Origin: Heterotrichella gracilis
Taxonomy: Eukaryota; Sar; Xanthophyceae; Tribonematales; Xanthonemataceae
Reading direction: 5' to 3'
NCBI GenBank assembly: GCA_032358255.1
Contig: JAULBX010018414.1
Coordinates: 20,988-84,987, forward strand
DNA length: 64,000 nucleotides
Each line of letters begins with the position of its first letter. Position 1 is the stretch's first letter. Below are positions 1 to 11,982 of this stretch, piece by piece. The position numbers and the translations under genes were made by a program. A model generated the notes under the pieces. The model ran no database searches. It had not been told where the DNA came from and saw only the letters and a list, made by a program, of their open reading frames with translations.

Positions 1-804
1 TCAAGATATTTGCAATATTGTAAATGCTTTGATTATTGGATTTATTTAATGTTCATATTATAATATTGCTCTCTGTTTTTGTACTTCCCCGCTTTGGGTT
101 TACGTAATATCTACAAAACGGCTTCTACCGCCAACTTTCTGCAGAATGGCCAATGTCTAAACACTGTTTTCCGTGGCCCTGCGTCTGTTCGTTTCACTAG
201 CAACCCAACTATCTGCGGACTGTGGCTTGTGTGCAAAACCTGTTAGTCCGGACTTTGCGCTGCGTCCTGCCGCCGTGGTTCAATACAACCAATTGGACTT
301 CAGTGCATGCTTGCATAAGCAGGCCCGCTACTATTAGAAAATCAGTACAACAAGTGTATAGGATTGGAACTTTGGACTTTCGCAGCTGTTGGTTGGAACT
401 GGGGCTTGTGTCCATAGTGGGTCATATTGCCACTCTACAGCCTGGGACAACCACAGTTGTGGCGTTTTACCATTGTGACACTGCCGTGCTTTGTGAAGGT
501 TCAGGGAGGTCAAGACTGGTGTGTACGGCCTTTTCCATAACCGTGTTTGCCAACGTGTTGGCAACAAAGCTGTTGGTGTGCTTGGTGCGAGGGAGTGGGT
601 GGTGATGCAGTAGTGTGCAGCGTTTCCCATAGTTTTGTGCTGCTCGGTTAAGGTTTCAGCCCGGGAGCTGAAGCCACGCTTTCCTTAACTACAACACTTA
701 GACAAACTCGGATCACAGACGCTTTTCTCACATACACTCACCTTGGAGCCGGGAGGCTTGCAGCAACTTCACGTTGCTGTGGCTCACAGCTTCCAGCGTT
801 GAGC
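1..804. other. non-coding stretch upstream of the vasculin-like gene
   Basis: No exon could be supported here. The open frames in both directions are short and overlap each other without recognisable domains. The last few hundred bases presumably hold the promoter and 5' UTR of the gene starting at 805, but I see no convincing TATA box or other named element. Confidence 0.5.
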
Positions 805-2999
805 ATGGACAGTGACCTGCCAAGCTTAGCCCCGCAGTGGTTGAAAGCAGGAAGCAACTCTAGTTCAGGGCAGCAAAGCGGAGTCAAGCCTCTCAGTGGT
901 ACGTGCGCCCTTGTCACCCAACACCCCGCAACTTGCAGCAAATATTCCTTTTCTGCTGGCGTTGGCAAGACATGTGTAAGCCTCTCACCTCCTTTGCCTG
1001 TTGGTGTTCAGGTGGTAGCAGCAAAGCAAAACTTGACCCTCCTAGTGCTTCAAACTACAACAGCAGCAGGGACGTGCAGCACTCACCGCGGGGCAGGCCA
1101 CCACCAGTGGACACCTTTGGCAGGCGGTACCCCAGTAGGGACGAGAAGTGGGGCTCAGTACAGGACGAAAAGTGGGGCCAAGCACCACAGGACTCCTTTG
1201 GCGTTGCACGCCGCAACACTGCGCCTTTCCAGCGCAGCAGCTATGACGGGCAAGAGGTCAGCTCCCCTGTCTTCCGCAATGGGGCCAGCAGCGTGCCTTA
1301 CCGCTCCCGCAGTGTGGGCTACCCACAGCTAGGCAGGGATGAGTTCCCGCCTCCCCAGCCGGACTATGGCCGCCATGAGGAGTTCAGGAGGGACAGAGAC
1401 AGGGCATATCGGGCCCCGGCGCCCAGGGCAACTGAGCCAGTGAGGTCCAGCGCAAACAACGCTAAGGTGCGGCTCCTGCCGCTTGCACCCGCATGCATGC
1501 GGGCACACCGCGTGAGTTTGCAGTGCTGGCAGCATTCCAGGTTCCTGCAGCACAGTATTTTGCCGACAGAATATGCCTCGTGCCGGTGCTCGGCTTGAAA
1601 GCATGTCTGGAGAGTTGTTGGCATCCTGTTACGGTAATAATTTGACTCTGTTCCAAGAGTGGTACCCTTCAGTTGCATTCCAGGTTGTCGTGGACCCATC
1701 CTCTCGTGTTCTTCCAGGTGCCAACAGGTGTGGTGTGTCCCTCACAGGCCTCCTTTGAGAAGGACTTCCCCTCCCTGGGTGGCCAGCCCAAATCCGCCCC
1801 CGACTCCTCCTGGAAGGCGCCCCTGCTCAACCCCTCTACCCTGCCCGTCCTGGACCAGCAGTGGACCAGCAAGCTCGCCGACCTGCCGCCACCGCAGCCG
1901 CAGCCCGCCCCGACGCCCGCGCCCGAGCCCCCCGTTCCCGCAGCCGCGCTCAGTGCCTATGCAGCTGCAGCGGGGCCCCGCATGGCGGACGTTGCTGCAG
2001 CGGGGGTGAAGGATGGCAAGCGGGAGCAGCTTGCGGTGCGCCAGTCCAAGCAGCTGGTGCCCATGGTGGCTGGCGCCAAGGCCAAGCAGGCCAACGTGCT
2101 GGGGAGCAAGACCGAGCTGCTGCCGCGGTCCAAGAGCATGCCGGGCGGGAAGCCGGAGGCTGGTCGCGCGGCTGCGCCGGTAGCGAAGGCTCCTCCTCCA
2201 CCCCTGGGTGAGTGGGCAGCGCTCACCTGCACCTGCACCCATCTGCATAGTTGCATACCCCACATCCCACAGTGCACACAGTGGCGCGCACCACGCCACG
2301 TGCACTGCCTGCATCACAGCATGCTGCATCATGCTTGTAGCATTCATTGCAACCACGAAGGGCCCGCGTTGCTCACAGCGCGTGTGTGCGTGTGTGCGTG
2401 CAGTGGTGGGCGCCTCTGACCCCAAGGGCGGCGGGCGCAACATGTTCTTCATGAGCTTGCGCAAGAAGGCGGTGCCCTCGCCAGCCACGCCCAGCCCCAC
2501 CGCGCCCAGTGCCGCAGCCGGTGCTGAGCCCACCACCAATGGCTTCCACGCACCCAGCCCGCCACCGCAGGCCGATGGTGGGCTCACAGCAGCAGACAGC
2601 GCTGCAGACCAGCTGGCAGATGTTGTGCTCCAAGACCCCGGCCACGCCAATGGTGCGCCTGTGCAGCAGCTGGATGCCAAGGACGACAGCCTTCTGCACA
2701 TCCCCCCTGAGGTGGCGGCTTCAAATTCAAATTCAAACTCAAATGACGATGGCCTCTTGCACATCCCCCCTGAAGAGGCGGCTTTCCTGCGGTCTTTGGG
2801 ATGGAGCGAGGCGGAGGTGGAGGGCGACGCGGAGTTTGGCTTGACCGAGGACGAGATCCGCCAGTTTGAGGAGCAGAAGGACCGGGTGATGCAGCAGCGC
2901 GCGTCTGCCTCTAACTCGCCGGCGCCTGGCGCGGTGGGCAGCTTCGCCACTGCGTATAGGGCTGGCGGGGCCAATGGGCGGTCCAACCTGTCAACCTAG
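805..2999 (+). CDS. vasculin / GPBP1-family protein
   Basis: Four exons (805-898, 1012-1466, 1748-2207, 2404-2999) give a 534-residue protein. Family resemblance rests on three blocks in the same order as animal vasculin (GC-rich promoter-binding protein 1): an N-terminal LAPQWLK block at about residue 8, FEKDFPSL at 186-193, and a C-terminal block with FLRSLGWSE followed by LTEDEIRQFEEQ at about 483. The rest is Pro/Ala/Ser-rich and probably disordered. Animal vasculin is a nuclear transcription regulator and a similar role is inferred here. The start is the ATG at 805; the frame just upstream offers only TTG. Exon 4 contains an internal duplication, DDSLLHIPPE then DDGLLHIPPE, separated by a short Asn-Ser run. 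Intron phases 1, 0 and 1 are consistent. It converges on the p32 gene downstream. Family call fairly secure, function inferred. Confidence 0.72.
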
Positions 3000-4497
3000 A
3001 CTGTTTCCAGCAGCGCGGGGAGCAAATGAGGCCTAGTGGAGTGGGGTGGGCAAGGATGGGCAGAGTGGGAGCCTCTCTGCCAGTGTGCATGGTGCAGTGG
3101 GTGGGCAAGGACGGGCAGGGTGGAGCCACCAAGTCAGCTTGCATTACATTTGTTTTTTTGCATGGTTTTGTCGATTTATTCAGAGTAGGGCGTAACGCGC
3201 AGGGCGCGATAGTGGCATGAAGATGGGGCTGCAGTGCGCCAACCATGTGCGTTGACTTTGCAGCGACAAGTGCTGCACTTGGAGCTGGTGAATGTGACGG
3301 TCTGTTTCCCCCAAGTTGTTCACAAGTAGCAGTCAAGTAATGCTGCTGGTCACCTGTCTATCTGACTCACGAGAACGTGGTTCTAAATAGCCCTGGGTGT
3401 GGGGTGGAATAGTATCACCTGTCCGTTTCTCATGCTTGCCTTGTCCAATCATAGGACATATTGTCATGTGTCCTGATCATCAGGCTGTGGTTTAACGCGA
3501 TTGCGATATAGTATTCATCTGCCACGAGCTACTCAATAACGTAGTAGTTGTGACGGTAGTCTGTTTTTTTGGTAGCCTACTAAGATCTTGGGGATCTAGT
3601 TCAAGCTGAAACCGTTTGTGGCACCTGGTCCAACAAGGCTGCCAGTACTTTAAACTTTGTGCTTTTCTGCAATTCGCCGATTGAATCTCAGCCTGGTTGG
3701 GCCAAGGCGCCAGGAGCCCTTGATATATTCAAATTGTCAGGCGATGTTGTCTGCTCACGGAGCAAGCAATGCTCACACAGTTTCCAGTCGGCACTACATG
3801 GGTTCCTGGTTTAAAGGCCCACGCAGTCTTGTATCGCTGTAACCAGGTCCTGAGGCAGTGCCCCGCTTCCTTCGCCACTGTGCGTCCCCTTTCTATCTTT
3901 ACAAATTGACAAGGGCAGACTGCACATGCGCACTTGAATGTGTTTTACAGCTGAGCAGCACTGCGGTACATGTTGCAGCTTCATGACAACCATTGGTAAG
4001 ATCTTGATGATTAGTGGTGCGAACTGGAGCTCCATGCAAATTACTGTGGGCCACTGATAGCCAGGCCGAGTGAACATGTTCAAATTAATGGAATGTCATG
4101 CCCATGAAGGCAAGTGCGACACACTGTGCGCAGCACCACCGCAGCACCAGCGGCTGGCCGCTCACTAGTGCTCGCCACCCCTGTGCTTACTGGCCATCAG
4201 GGCTAGAAGTGGCCAACACTGAGGCCCTTGCTGACCATGAACATACCATTGCCCAACAAGTTGGCGCACCTCCCTTCGCGCCTCTCAAATTCTAACATCC
4301 TGGCCCAGATTTGAGATAACCACATTCAAATCCCCAGGGCAATGACACCCAAACGTTTAATGCCCTCCTCTCATCCTGCCCCCCACATCATCATATATGG
4401 GCATGCCCCACTCACTCCCACGCCTGCACCGCGCCTCGCTCCCCCCTCCCCACCTGCGCACCCCCATTCCCTACACGCCGCATCTCCTCCATTCCCT
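3000..4497. other. intergenic region between convergent genes
   Basis: Probable 3' UTRs of the vasculin-like gene (+) and the p32 gene (-). No exon, RNA gene or repeat family is recognisable. A TGTAA, the usual poly(A) signal of chlorophycean algae, occurs on the + strand near 3835, which is too far from the stop to be convincing. Confidence 0.4.
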
Positions 4498-6859
4498 TCA
4501 CGCCTTGTCTGTCACAAACCCCTTCACCCTGTCCAGCCAGTCCATGTACTCGCGCTGCTCCTTGTCCTCCACCAGGTTCACCAGGTAGCCGCCCAGCTGG
4601 GGGCCAATGCCGCGCTCCTCAAGGAAGTTGACAAACTCGTACTGCAGGTTCTCGTCAAGCTCCTCGTACACCTGCGAGGGGGGCATGATAAATTGAATGT
4701 GGCCCATCATCAACATCTCAAATCCACACACCATCATCATCATCATTCATCATCATCTCACATCCACACTGCAGTCGGGCATGGACCGTACATGGGAAGC
4801 AAGGATGGGAAACCACCCCCACCATGCATTATCATGTAATGCTGTACCAATGACATGTGGTCATGAGGTGCATCCCCAGGCTTTAGGTTCACCACAGGCA
4901 GGGCAGACAATGGCATTCTGCCACCAGCAGTATCCTTTCACAGGATAGACAGGCTGAGTCCACCGACGCCATATGTTGGAATGCACAGGCTGGGTCCACG
5001 TCTTACCGGTCCTGTGTAGATGTCATCGTCTGTCTCCTCCCCACAGGGTGTCAGCCTGACATCCCGGATCTGCATGTATGATCCATCACTTTGGCACTCA
5101 AACCTGCAGTGGGAGAGGGCGGGTGAGTGAATAGGCGGGTGCACACGCCGGCAGAGTAAGGGGCAAGGTTCCTCTGCATTGCAATATACATAGGCATATT
5201 GTTTGGAATTTGATTCTTTGTTGTTGGTCATGATCTATAACCATGTCGCTTGAGTAAGAGCAATGATTACCCATCCAGCGCCTTGTCCTGGTGTACCATG
5301 GCACATGCAACCTCCATGAACATGCGCCCTGGTCTAGACCCATGCTGATCCTCACAAGATCCGTAGCTTGCTCCCGGCACATACAAGCGTATACATCCAA
5401 ACTGCAAAGGGGCGCCCTGAACTAGATCCCATGGTGCTTGTTCACCCAGTTCCTAACTTCTTGTGTACTCATGCATGCGGAATTGAGTCAACAGCAGCGC
5501 AGAGTACCGTGCCGCTGGCTGGAGTGCACCCTTGAGAATCTATTTGTGATTAATAGACACTCTTGATACCCCTTCGCAGTTCCGGGGATGACACAGCGAC
5601 CGCCTGATCAAAGCGGAGTCTCTGTGTGCGCGCATGACCCTTACCCCAGTGACTGCTCCCCCTTGGTGATCTCCACATTGAACACCACCCCAACATCCAC
5701 TTCCAGCGGGTCTGGGTTGTCATCGGCGCCCACTGGCTCCACCTCCGCCTCCTCATCGTCGTCCTGCATGCGCCACATCGGTGTAGTCAGGGCCTGTGGA
5801 AGGCGTTGAAAGGGTCCATGTACAGGAGGGGAACCTGTGTCCAAGTGGACCTAGGAAGCAATGCTGCTGGCAGCAGATTGCCATACACCACTGCTCCTGG
5901 CGCTAATTCAATACCCGGTGGAAGCGCTATGTATGTATAAAGTAGAGCAGGGCGTGATGATGATAATGATGGGAATGATGCAGGCCATGATGATAAATGA
6001 TGGAGGTGATGGTGATATGCTATTGATGTGGTAAAGGTCACCCTCTACAGAGCCGGCAAATGGCGAGGTGCTAAGGCGGGGTGTAGGGCCGACAGTGCAG
6101 CACGGCTGCTCCAGCCCGCACCTGGTCATACACACTTGCAATGACTGTGATCTTCTCCCCCTTGTACTCACGGGTCAGAATCAGCTCGGCGTTGCCTGGT
6201 GTTTCCGTCAGGGTGAAGGGCTTTGGTGGGCCAGTGACCACGTCCTGTGCAAGCCAGGTGGGTGTCAATACAAGGGAGGTGGCCAGCTGGTCTAGAAGTG
6301 GGAGTCAATGCAAACCCTTATGCAACCGCATCCCATAGGTGTCTTCGGTGAATGCGGCTGTGTCACAACTGTTGCACAGGCTTATGAAAAACCAGGTGCA
6401 AAACTAGACGGCTGTGGTGTAGTAACGCATGCAGTTGGCCCGGTGCCCGAGCCACAATTACTGACTAAAACACGAACTGGCATGAACCCAATGCTGCACA
6501 TCATGGGCAAAGATAGGCGTTGCAGTCCACAGACCACAGCTGGGCTCTCTGGGTGGTGGGCATATGTGATGACTAATACTGGGCAATGTCGCATTGGCGC
6601 ATTGCTTTACCTCAGGCCTCTCAAAGTTCTCCTTTTCGTAGTCCAGCTCCTGTTGGAGCACGCCCTCCAAGCTGGCGGTAACAGGCGACGTGAAGAAACA
6701 CCGTGATGGGGTGTTTGCCTTAGGCAAGGTGCGTGATGCAACTGGCATCAGGCTCCGGCACGCCAAGCTGAGAGTAGAGCTGCTGCTTATTGTTCGTGCG
6801 TTCCCAAAGATACCGGTAGCTCTTGGAAGAGCCATCTTGCACAAGTGTCGAAGGGCCAT
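4498..6859 (-). CDS. mitochondrial p32 / MAM33 family protein
   Basis: Five exons on the minus strand (6859-6611, 6244-6122, 5763-5645, 5103-5007, 4671-4498) encode 253 residues, the usual length for the family. The N-terminus is Arg/Ser-rich without early acids, fitting a mitochondrial presequence. The acidic mid-region (DDDEEAEVEP) and the C-terminal block with YEELDENLQYEFVNFLEERG and YMDWLDRVKGFV are typical of the C1QBP/p32/MAM33 matrix protein, a doughnut-shaped trimer implicated in mitochondrial translation and respiration. Junction phases are 0, 0, 2, 0. The start at 6859 has a second in-frame Met eight codons later; the first was chosen because it lengthens the presequence. The gene is divergent from the DUF4864-like gene, with about 590 bp between starts. 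A decayed copy of its last exon lies at about 12.0 kb. Confidence 0.88.
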
Positions 6860-7445
6860 TGCTCTGATAAATGAAATGGCAGTTTTGCTTCAGATGCCTT
6901 GGCCGCCACGGGTATATTCTATTTGCACAATACTATGTGGATAGCTGCACTTTTCATACACCTCCTTTTGCTATTACCCACGTCAGACCAGTACACCACT
7001 AACGAGTACACACTTTCGGTTCTGGAAACGACCAACGAAGTGGGTGACCTTGTGCTTCTGTCGCTTGATAGCCCGCCACCTGGCGGACAGTTTTGCATGC
7101 ATGCATGCATGTGCACTTTGACACACATGCACTGGCCTGTGAACAAAGCGCATTTTTTCCTAGTTGGAGCTTTGTGAACCTACTCTCCACGCCGAGCACG
7201 CTCGCCCAGCTGGACACTGCTCCGCATGCATGCAGAACCACACAGCCCAAGCACCGTGTGCTGCTGCCCACTGGTGGTATGTGTGCCCCGTGCCTTGCAG
7301 TGCTAGCCTGAGAGTATAACGACTATCGTTTGAAGGGTCGTTTCCTCAGATCCAAATTTCTCCGCGTAACAGACCTCCAGAAGCGGGGCAGCCCCCAGCA
7401 GCCAACAACAAACGACCCTGCCATCAACAGGGCCAACGTCAGAAG
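6860..7445. promoter_or_regulatory. divergent intergenic region, p32 / DUF4864-like genes
   Basis: The two starts face away from each other, so both promoters must lie here. The part from 7085 to 7205 (GCATGCAT runs, then a GAACCTACT...CGCTCGCC block) recurs in altered form at about 10970-11127. No core promoter motif is clear. Confidence 0.4.
7085..7205. repeat. dispersed direct repeat, copy 1
   Basis: Begins with GGACAGTTTTGCATGCATGC and contains CACTGGCCTGTGAACAA, then GCTTTGTGAACCTAC and an end near ACGCTCGCC. The same ordered blocks occur in the same orientation at about 10970-11127, with insertions and substitutions. It looks like an old duplication of non-coding DNA; no coding capacity. 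Confidence 0.7.
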
Positions 7446-10380
7446 ATGCACTTCAACGTGCAAAACGTGTGTCATATGACTTCAAGCCTGCTGGTTTTGC
7501 TACCCAAGGTGCCAAAACCTTCAGCCAAACAGCGCGCCTGCCCATTCACGTCTAGCAGCAGCAGCCAGACACACCATAGGCTATCCCGTCACGGTCCATC
7601 GGGTTCCAGGACAAACCGTACAGTATGCTACTGTGACAGCAAACAGCAAAGGCACACAGCGGGTGGGAGCAGCCCAATGCCACCCGCAGAAGTTGTGCTT
7701 ACATGCCTACCATTGCTGCGCAAGATGGACGTCCCTACGTGAGTACAGCACCCCCAACGTAGCCTGTACACATGTCACCCAGCATCAGCCACACACTTTT
7801 TAAGTTACACCATCAAGGCATGACCAGCGTCCTCATAAAATGTCAGCACGCTTTTCTCCTGCATATACCCTCCTGGAGGGCAAAACGACATGCACTGCGG
7901 GTCTATATGCACCAACGGAAGCTATTGGTCAGGGTGTGATGACAAGCCCCAGAGGGTGTTTCTACGCGTTTGCTTCTCTCCTGCACGAGTAATGACCGCA
8001 TGTGGCGCAGTGAATTAAGGCTTGATTAATATTGATTTATGTGGATTAAAGTATAGCAGGGCACCTGCCACCCACAGGTTGCTGGAATATTTTGACCTCC
8101 GGCGAGCGCACCAGCAGCCCAGCCTCCAGGTTGCTATTGGTAGCGCGGTGGTCAGCGAGGAAGGGCCCCTCACCACCTTGGCAGGTCAGGCGCATGTGCA
8201 GCACCAGGTTGCATCATCGCCGTGCAAGGATTGGCACCCTTGACACCACTCCACTCATCACCTTGTATGCATGTATTGTAGTGTCGGCACACAGTGTTGC
8301 AATGTTTGGTAGATAGTGCGCATACGCCTGCAGTGTCACACGCCCACCAGGTTGGGATCCGTGACCATTACCACCCACCCACCCACCCACCCACACCACC
8401 CACCCACCCCCAGGGATGGATCCATTTGCATCCCTTTGTGAGCAAGTTGCCGCTGCTTCAGTTGCCGGCTTGTGGACTTTGTTGCCAAGCACTGTGGGTG
8501 ATGCATCTTTTATCGCTCCAACCCAGCCACACATTCACTGCAGGTTCTCTGGATGTGGCTGCGCGCCGCTGCATGCCTGGCCACCTCCTGCGGCGCTGCC
8601 AGCTGCTGAGTGCTGTCCAACTGGCAAACCAGTGGCAGGTCAGGGTGGCGATAACAGCCCGCGCAGGGGAGGAAGCCGTGTTTCTGTGGACCCTAATCAA
8701 ACCCTGCAGGGCGCCTGAGAGTCCTGACAGTGAGGAGGGGTGCTGGAGTGTCGAGAGCGTGGTGCGAGATGTGTCGTGTGACTTGCCGCTGCCGACGACG
8801 CCTCACCCCAGGCAAGCAGATATTTCCTGGTGTTGCAATTCGTCCGGCTCGTACTCAGCGCTTTAGTGTGCTGGACTGGTTGGCTGCGCATGCAGATATA
8901 TCTGCTGTGCAGGGTGGTGCGGCCGGCAACCCTGCCGGCAACCCGGCAACACTGCCGGCAACCCACGGCCCAGCAAAGGTTGTTTGAATGTGATCCCTCA
9001 TTGCGTTCATGCTCGTGGCTGTCGCTAATGCATCCACGCACCCAATGAAACCTCCCCTCACACCTTCTCAGGCATGCAATCCTGAACCACTAAAGCTTGG
9101 GAGTGACCTACCCATGATGTGATCCCTCATTTGCGCAGCCGGGAGCACCGTGATCGTGCCCTTCTGCAACCCGCCCCAAACTATTTCCCTTCAAGGGTCA
9201 ATACACCATCCCACAATGGTAGCAATCTTTTCAAACAAAATCAGCACCCCATAAGCGTGCTTGAGCAGTACGACATTCCAACGGTGGTGCATGTATTCTC
9301 CCTCGCAGGCACTCCCCCGAGGCAGTTGTGAGGGCACAGCTGCTTGCGCTTCAACAGAACGATGTCCACCTGGCAGCCATCTTCAACAGCTGGCCGCACA
9401 GCCTGCCCGGACCGCAGAGTTGGGGCTACCACCACCACATGCTGCAGCGGCTGCTGGAGCAAGCGCCCTACAGCCTGCTGGTGGGCCACTCACAGGTACC
9501 GTAAGGGTACCGTAAGGGTACAGTTAGGGTACAGTAAGGGGGCAGTAAGGGTGTGTCTGGCACAAGTGGCCACAATTATACGGCGTCGGTCTTGGTTTTC
9601 AGGTCTAGGGTTTAGGGTCTAGGGTTCAGCCCCAGAGCAGTGGCTATCACCACCACATGTTGCAGCGACTGCTGGAGCAAGAGCACTACAGCCTGGTTGC
9701 GGGCCATCCAGTGGTGGGGTGTGACTGGCACAATGGGCCACGATGGAGCATATGCATTGTAAATGTCATTTTGGCCTTGCAGGTGCAGCCAAGCGTGTAT
9801 AGTGTAAGTGTAATGCGCATGTGTCCACCATCTGCTTGCATGAAAAGCCAGCGCATGGCTGTGCATGCCTGTGCATCAGCGCATGCCTTCCCGTCGTGGG
9901 AAGCTGTGCAAATGAAACTCTGTGCAGGGTATACTCTGACATGAGTTCAGACACGTTAGGCGCGATGGCCTTCAGCAGTGAGTAACTGCATCAATCCACA
10001 CCAATAAATGTGTGCCATACACTACAGAATCTGCAGTGGTCCTACATAGCACCCAATGCTATGTGATGTAGTTATCTGGAAGTTGGGGAAAATTTTGATT
10101 GGGCGGCACAACCCTGCCAACACTCACAGGCTGTCCTCATGCCTTATGTTATTTTCATTTTTCATCACATTGGAGCTTCCGATAGCATTGAACGCAGCTG
10201 TGTCCTCCCATGCAGGCCACTCTGAGCGTCGCTGCCCTGCCCAGCCAGAGGCGCTTCCTACAGGAGGTGGTGGTGGGGGGCGGGCAGCCGCCTGTGGCAG
10301 CAACATTCGTTTTCAGCCTAGGCCTGCAGGCCAACGGGTGCTGGATGGTGGAGGAGATCGCCTGCGGCCCTTTGCACTGA
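7446..10380 (+). CDS. protein with two DUF4864 / NTF2-like repeats, organelle-targeted
   Basis: Proposed exons 7446-7738, 8078-8184, 8544-8775, 9309-9495 and 10216-10380 give about 327 residues. The first ~75 residues are Ser/Lys/Arg-rich and transit-peptide-like. Two repeats follow. Repeat 1 starts PPAEVVLTCLPLLRKMDV and ends in VRVAITARAGEEAVFLWTL and GCWSVE. Repeat 2 starts HSPEAVVRAQLLALQQND, passes PYSLLVGH, and ends TFVFSLGLQANGCWMVEE. That pattern (AQL.AL..ND, later L.GH, then F.W/FxL..GCW) fits the DUF4864 group of NTF2-like folds found in bacteria and plants; its biochemical role is not known to me. All phases agree, but the exon 3 donor is uncertain: 8775 and 8829 both keep frame. 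A copy of exon 4 sits in intron 4. Confidence 0.55.
9604..9722 (+). repeat. copy of exon 4 tail in intron 4 of the DUF4864-like gene
   Basis: After a degenerate TTTAGGG-type tract (GGGTTTAGGGTCTAGGGTTC), the sequence repeats the end of the preceding exon: the encoded GYHHHMLQRLLEQ and YSLVAGH match the exon's GYHHHMLQRLLEQ and YSLLVGH. No splice acceptor of its own is evident, so it is read as a decayed duplication. Confidence 0.8.
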
Positions 10381-11982
10381 TGTTCCCATCAGGCACAATT
10401 GATTTGCTTCTGATTAATGATTTGTTATGTGCTGTAGCCCCCCGCGCCCGGCCAGACTGCTGCAGCATGTCCAGCAGGAAAAGCCAGATGTAAAGCCTGG
10501 AGTGTCACAGCAGGTGTAAACTCTGCTGGGTCTAGCCGCTACCAGCCGCACGCGCCGCAGACTTGATCAATCCTCCAGCTTCCCCCACCCTCGGGACGCT
10601 TATTCTGACTAACAATTTATTTTATTAGGCTATGCCTTGTGTTTCTCGTTTTCATATTTGGCATGTGTCGAGGTGGAGCACGCCCTGTTTTGTACACATG
10701 TGTGTGTTGTGCCTGGCTGTCATGTGGGCGTTTCCTTCCTTTCTCCTTTGTTCTGGCCCAGACTTTGGACTGAGGCCTTTGACTGATCCGTGAAGGCGTT
10801 CCCCAGAAATGTATTTTACATTTAAAACTATATTGGTGCAAAAAGGTGCTGGCCGCAGTGGCACCTTTTTGCAACCAAGGGGCTGATAGGAGGACTTCAA
10901 TACCGTATTTGTGGTGTATTCAAATGCCGAGGAAAGGCGCACTTACCCGTTTGAGACTGTGTCAAGGGGCGGACAGTTTTGCATGCATGCATGTGCACGC
11001 ACATTGACACAGTTTTGCATGCATGCATGCACGCCTTAATAGCGCACTGGCCTGTGAACAACGCACGTTTTAACGCTCCTTTTAAAGTGGGGCTTTGTGA
11101 ACCTACACTGCACGCCGAGGACGCTCGCCACAAACCTGGTCTTGTCTAGGTTTATTCGACAGCCATGCAGTTTGTTTTATCAAGTTTATGGCATCAAGCC
11201 TGCAAGAGCAGTTCCAGCACAGGCCAGGTCGGCTGCCTTGCGTGCCCGCAGCTTGCAGGGGTCCTTCAGGTCCTTCCAGGGTGCGGCGCTGCCCAAACCA
11301 TGCCGTGCTGCTAAGAGGTTGCGATAGGTTCAGCAGCTGCAAGCCCTGGACCAGTGCCAGCAGGCACACCAGGGACCGACAAGCAGCCAGATGACTCTCC
11401 CGACCACAAGGTTGGCTGTCTAGGACCTATATAAATCAACCAGAAGCTGTCAAGTTTGCTCAATTGTTGGCCACCCCCGGCCCCTGCACACTGCACCCTC
11501 TGGTGTAGTGCGTTGTAGTACTGAACAAAGTTTGTTCACAATGGGCTGCCGAACTGCACCACAAGCGTGTTTAATTCACGACCCAGTTGCTGGATTACGA
11601 CACTTGTAGTATTTCAAGTTGGTGATTGAGGGTTTCAATATGGCAGTGGCTGAAGTGGAAGAACCGCGCCGTGTTGTTCTGGGACTGGCTTGCCTACCAG
11701 TTCTTCTGGCCGTTCGTAGCCACCCTTCACTTCTTTGCAATTATTTTCATAACGGTCTTTTTCTTCGGCTACTGAGGTGAAGGTAAGTCTCTGCTGTGGG
11801 ACAAATGTCGATGCCACGGTGGACGTGCATCTATGGATATGCACACCTATGTTCATGGCGATGACGCCATCTTTACAAGATGCACATATTGTTTTGACAG
11901 TAGCATCGAGAGAGAAGGCATGCCTCACACGACTGCTGGAGGGGCATTGCTTGTGCGTGATGCAACCTCCCTTTCCTTGTAG
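10381..11982. other. intergenic region with repeat copy and a TATA-like site
   Basis: The second copy of the 7.1-kb repeat lies at about 10970-11127. At 11431-11438 there is a TATATAAA-like site (CTATATAAATC). An open frame at 11626-11775 without an ATG encodes a Trp/Phe-rich hydrophobic tail (WDWLAYQFFWPFVATLHFF) ending in a stop. A frame from 11188 begins MASSLQEQF and is Arg/Cys/Pro-rich. These could be exons of a small membrane-protein gene, but I could not join them and do not call a gene. Confidence 0.35.
10970..11127. repeat. dispersed direct repeat, copy 2
   Basis: Same orientation and block order as 7085-7205: GGACAGTTTTGCATGCATGC, CACTGGCCTGTGAACAA, GGGGCTTTGTGAACCTAC, CGCTCGCC. 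An internal stretch holding the GCATGCAT motif is duplicated here, making it longer than copy 1. Confidence 0.7.

Noticed and set aside
1742-2986. 414-codon minus-strand open frame
   Set aside because: Exactly antisense to exons 3 and 4 of the vasculin-like gene, crossing its intron; a GC-driven shadow.
8370-8412. (CCCA)n run as a possible functional element
   Set aside because: Similar pyrimidine/CCCAC runs precede many acceptors in this window; ordinary intron low-complexity sequence.
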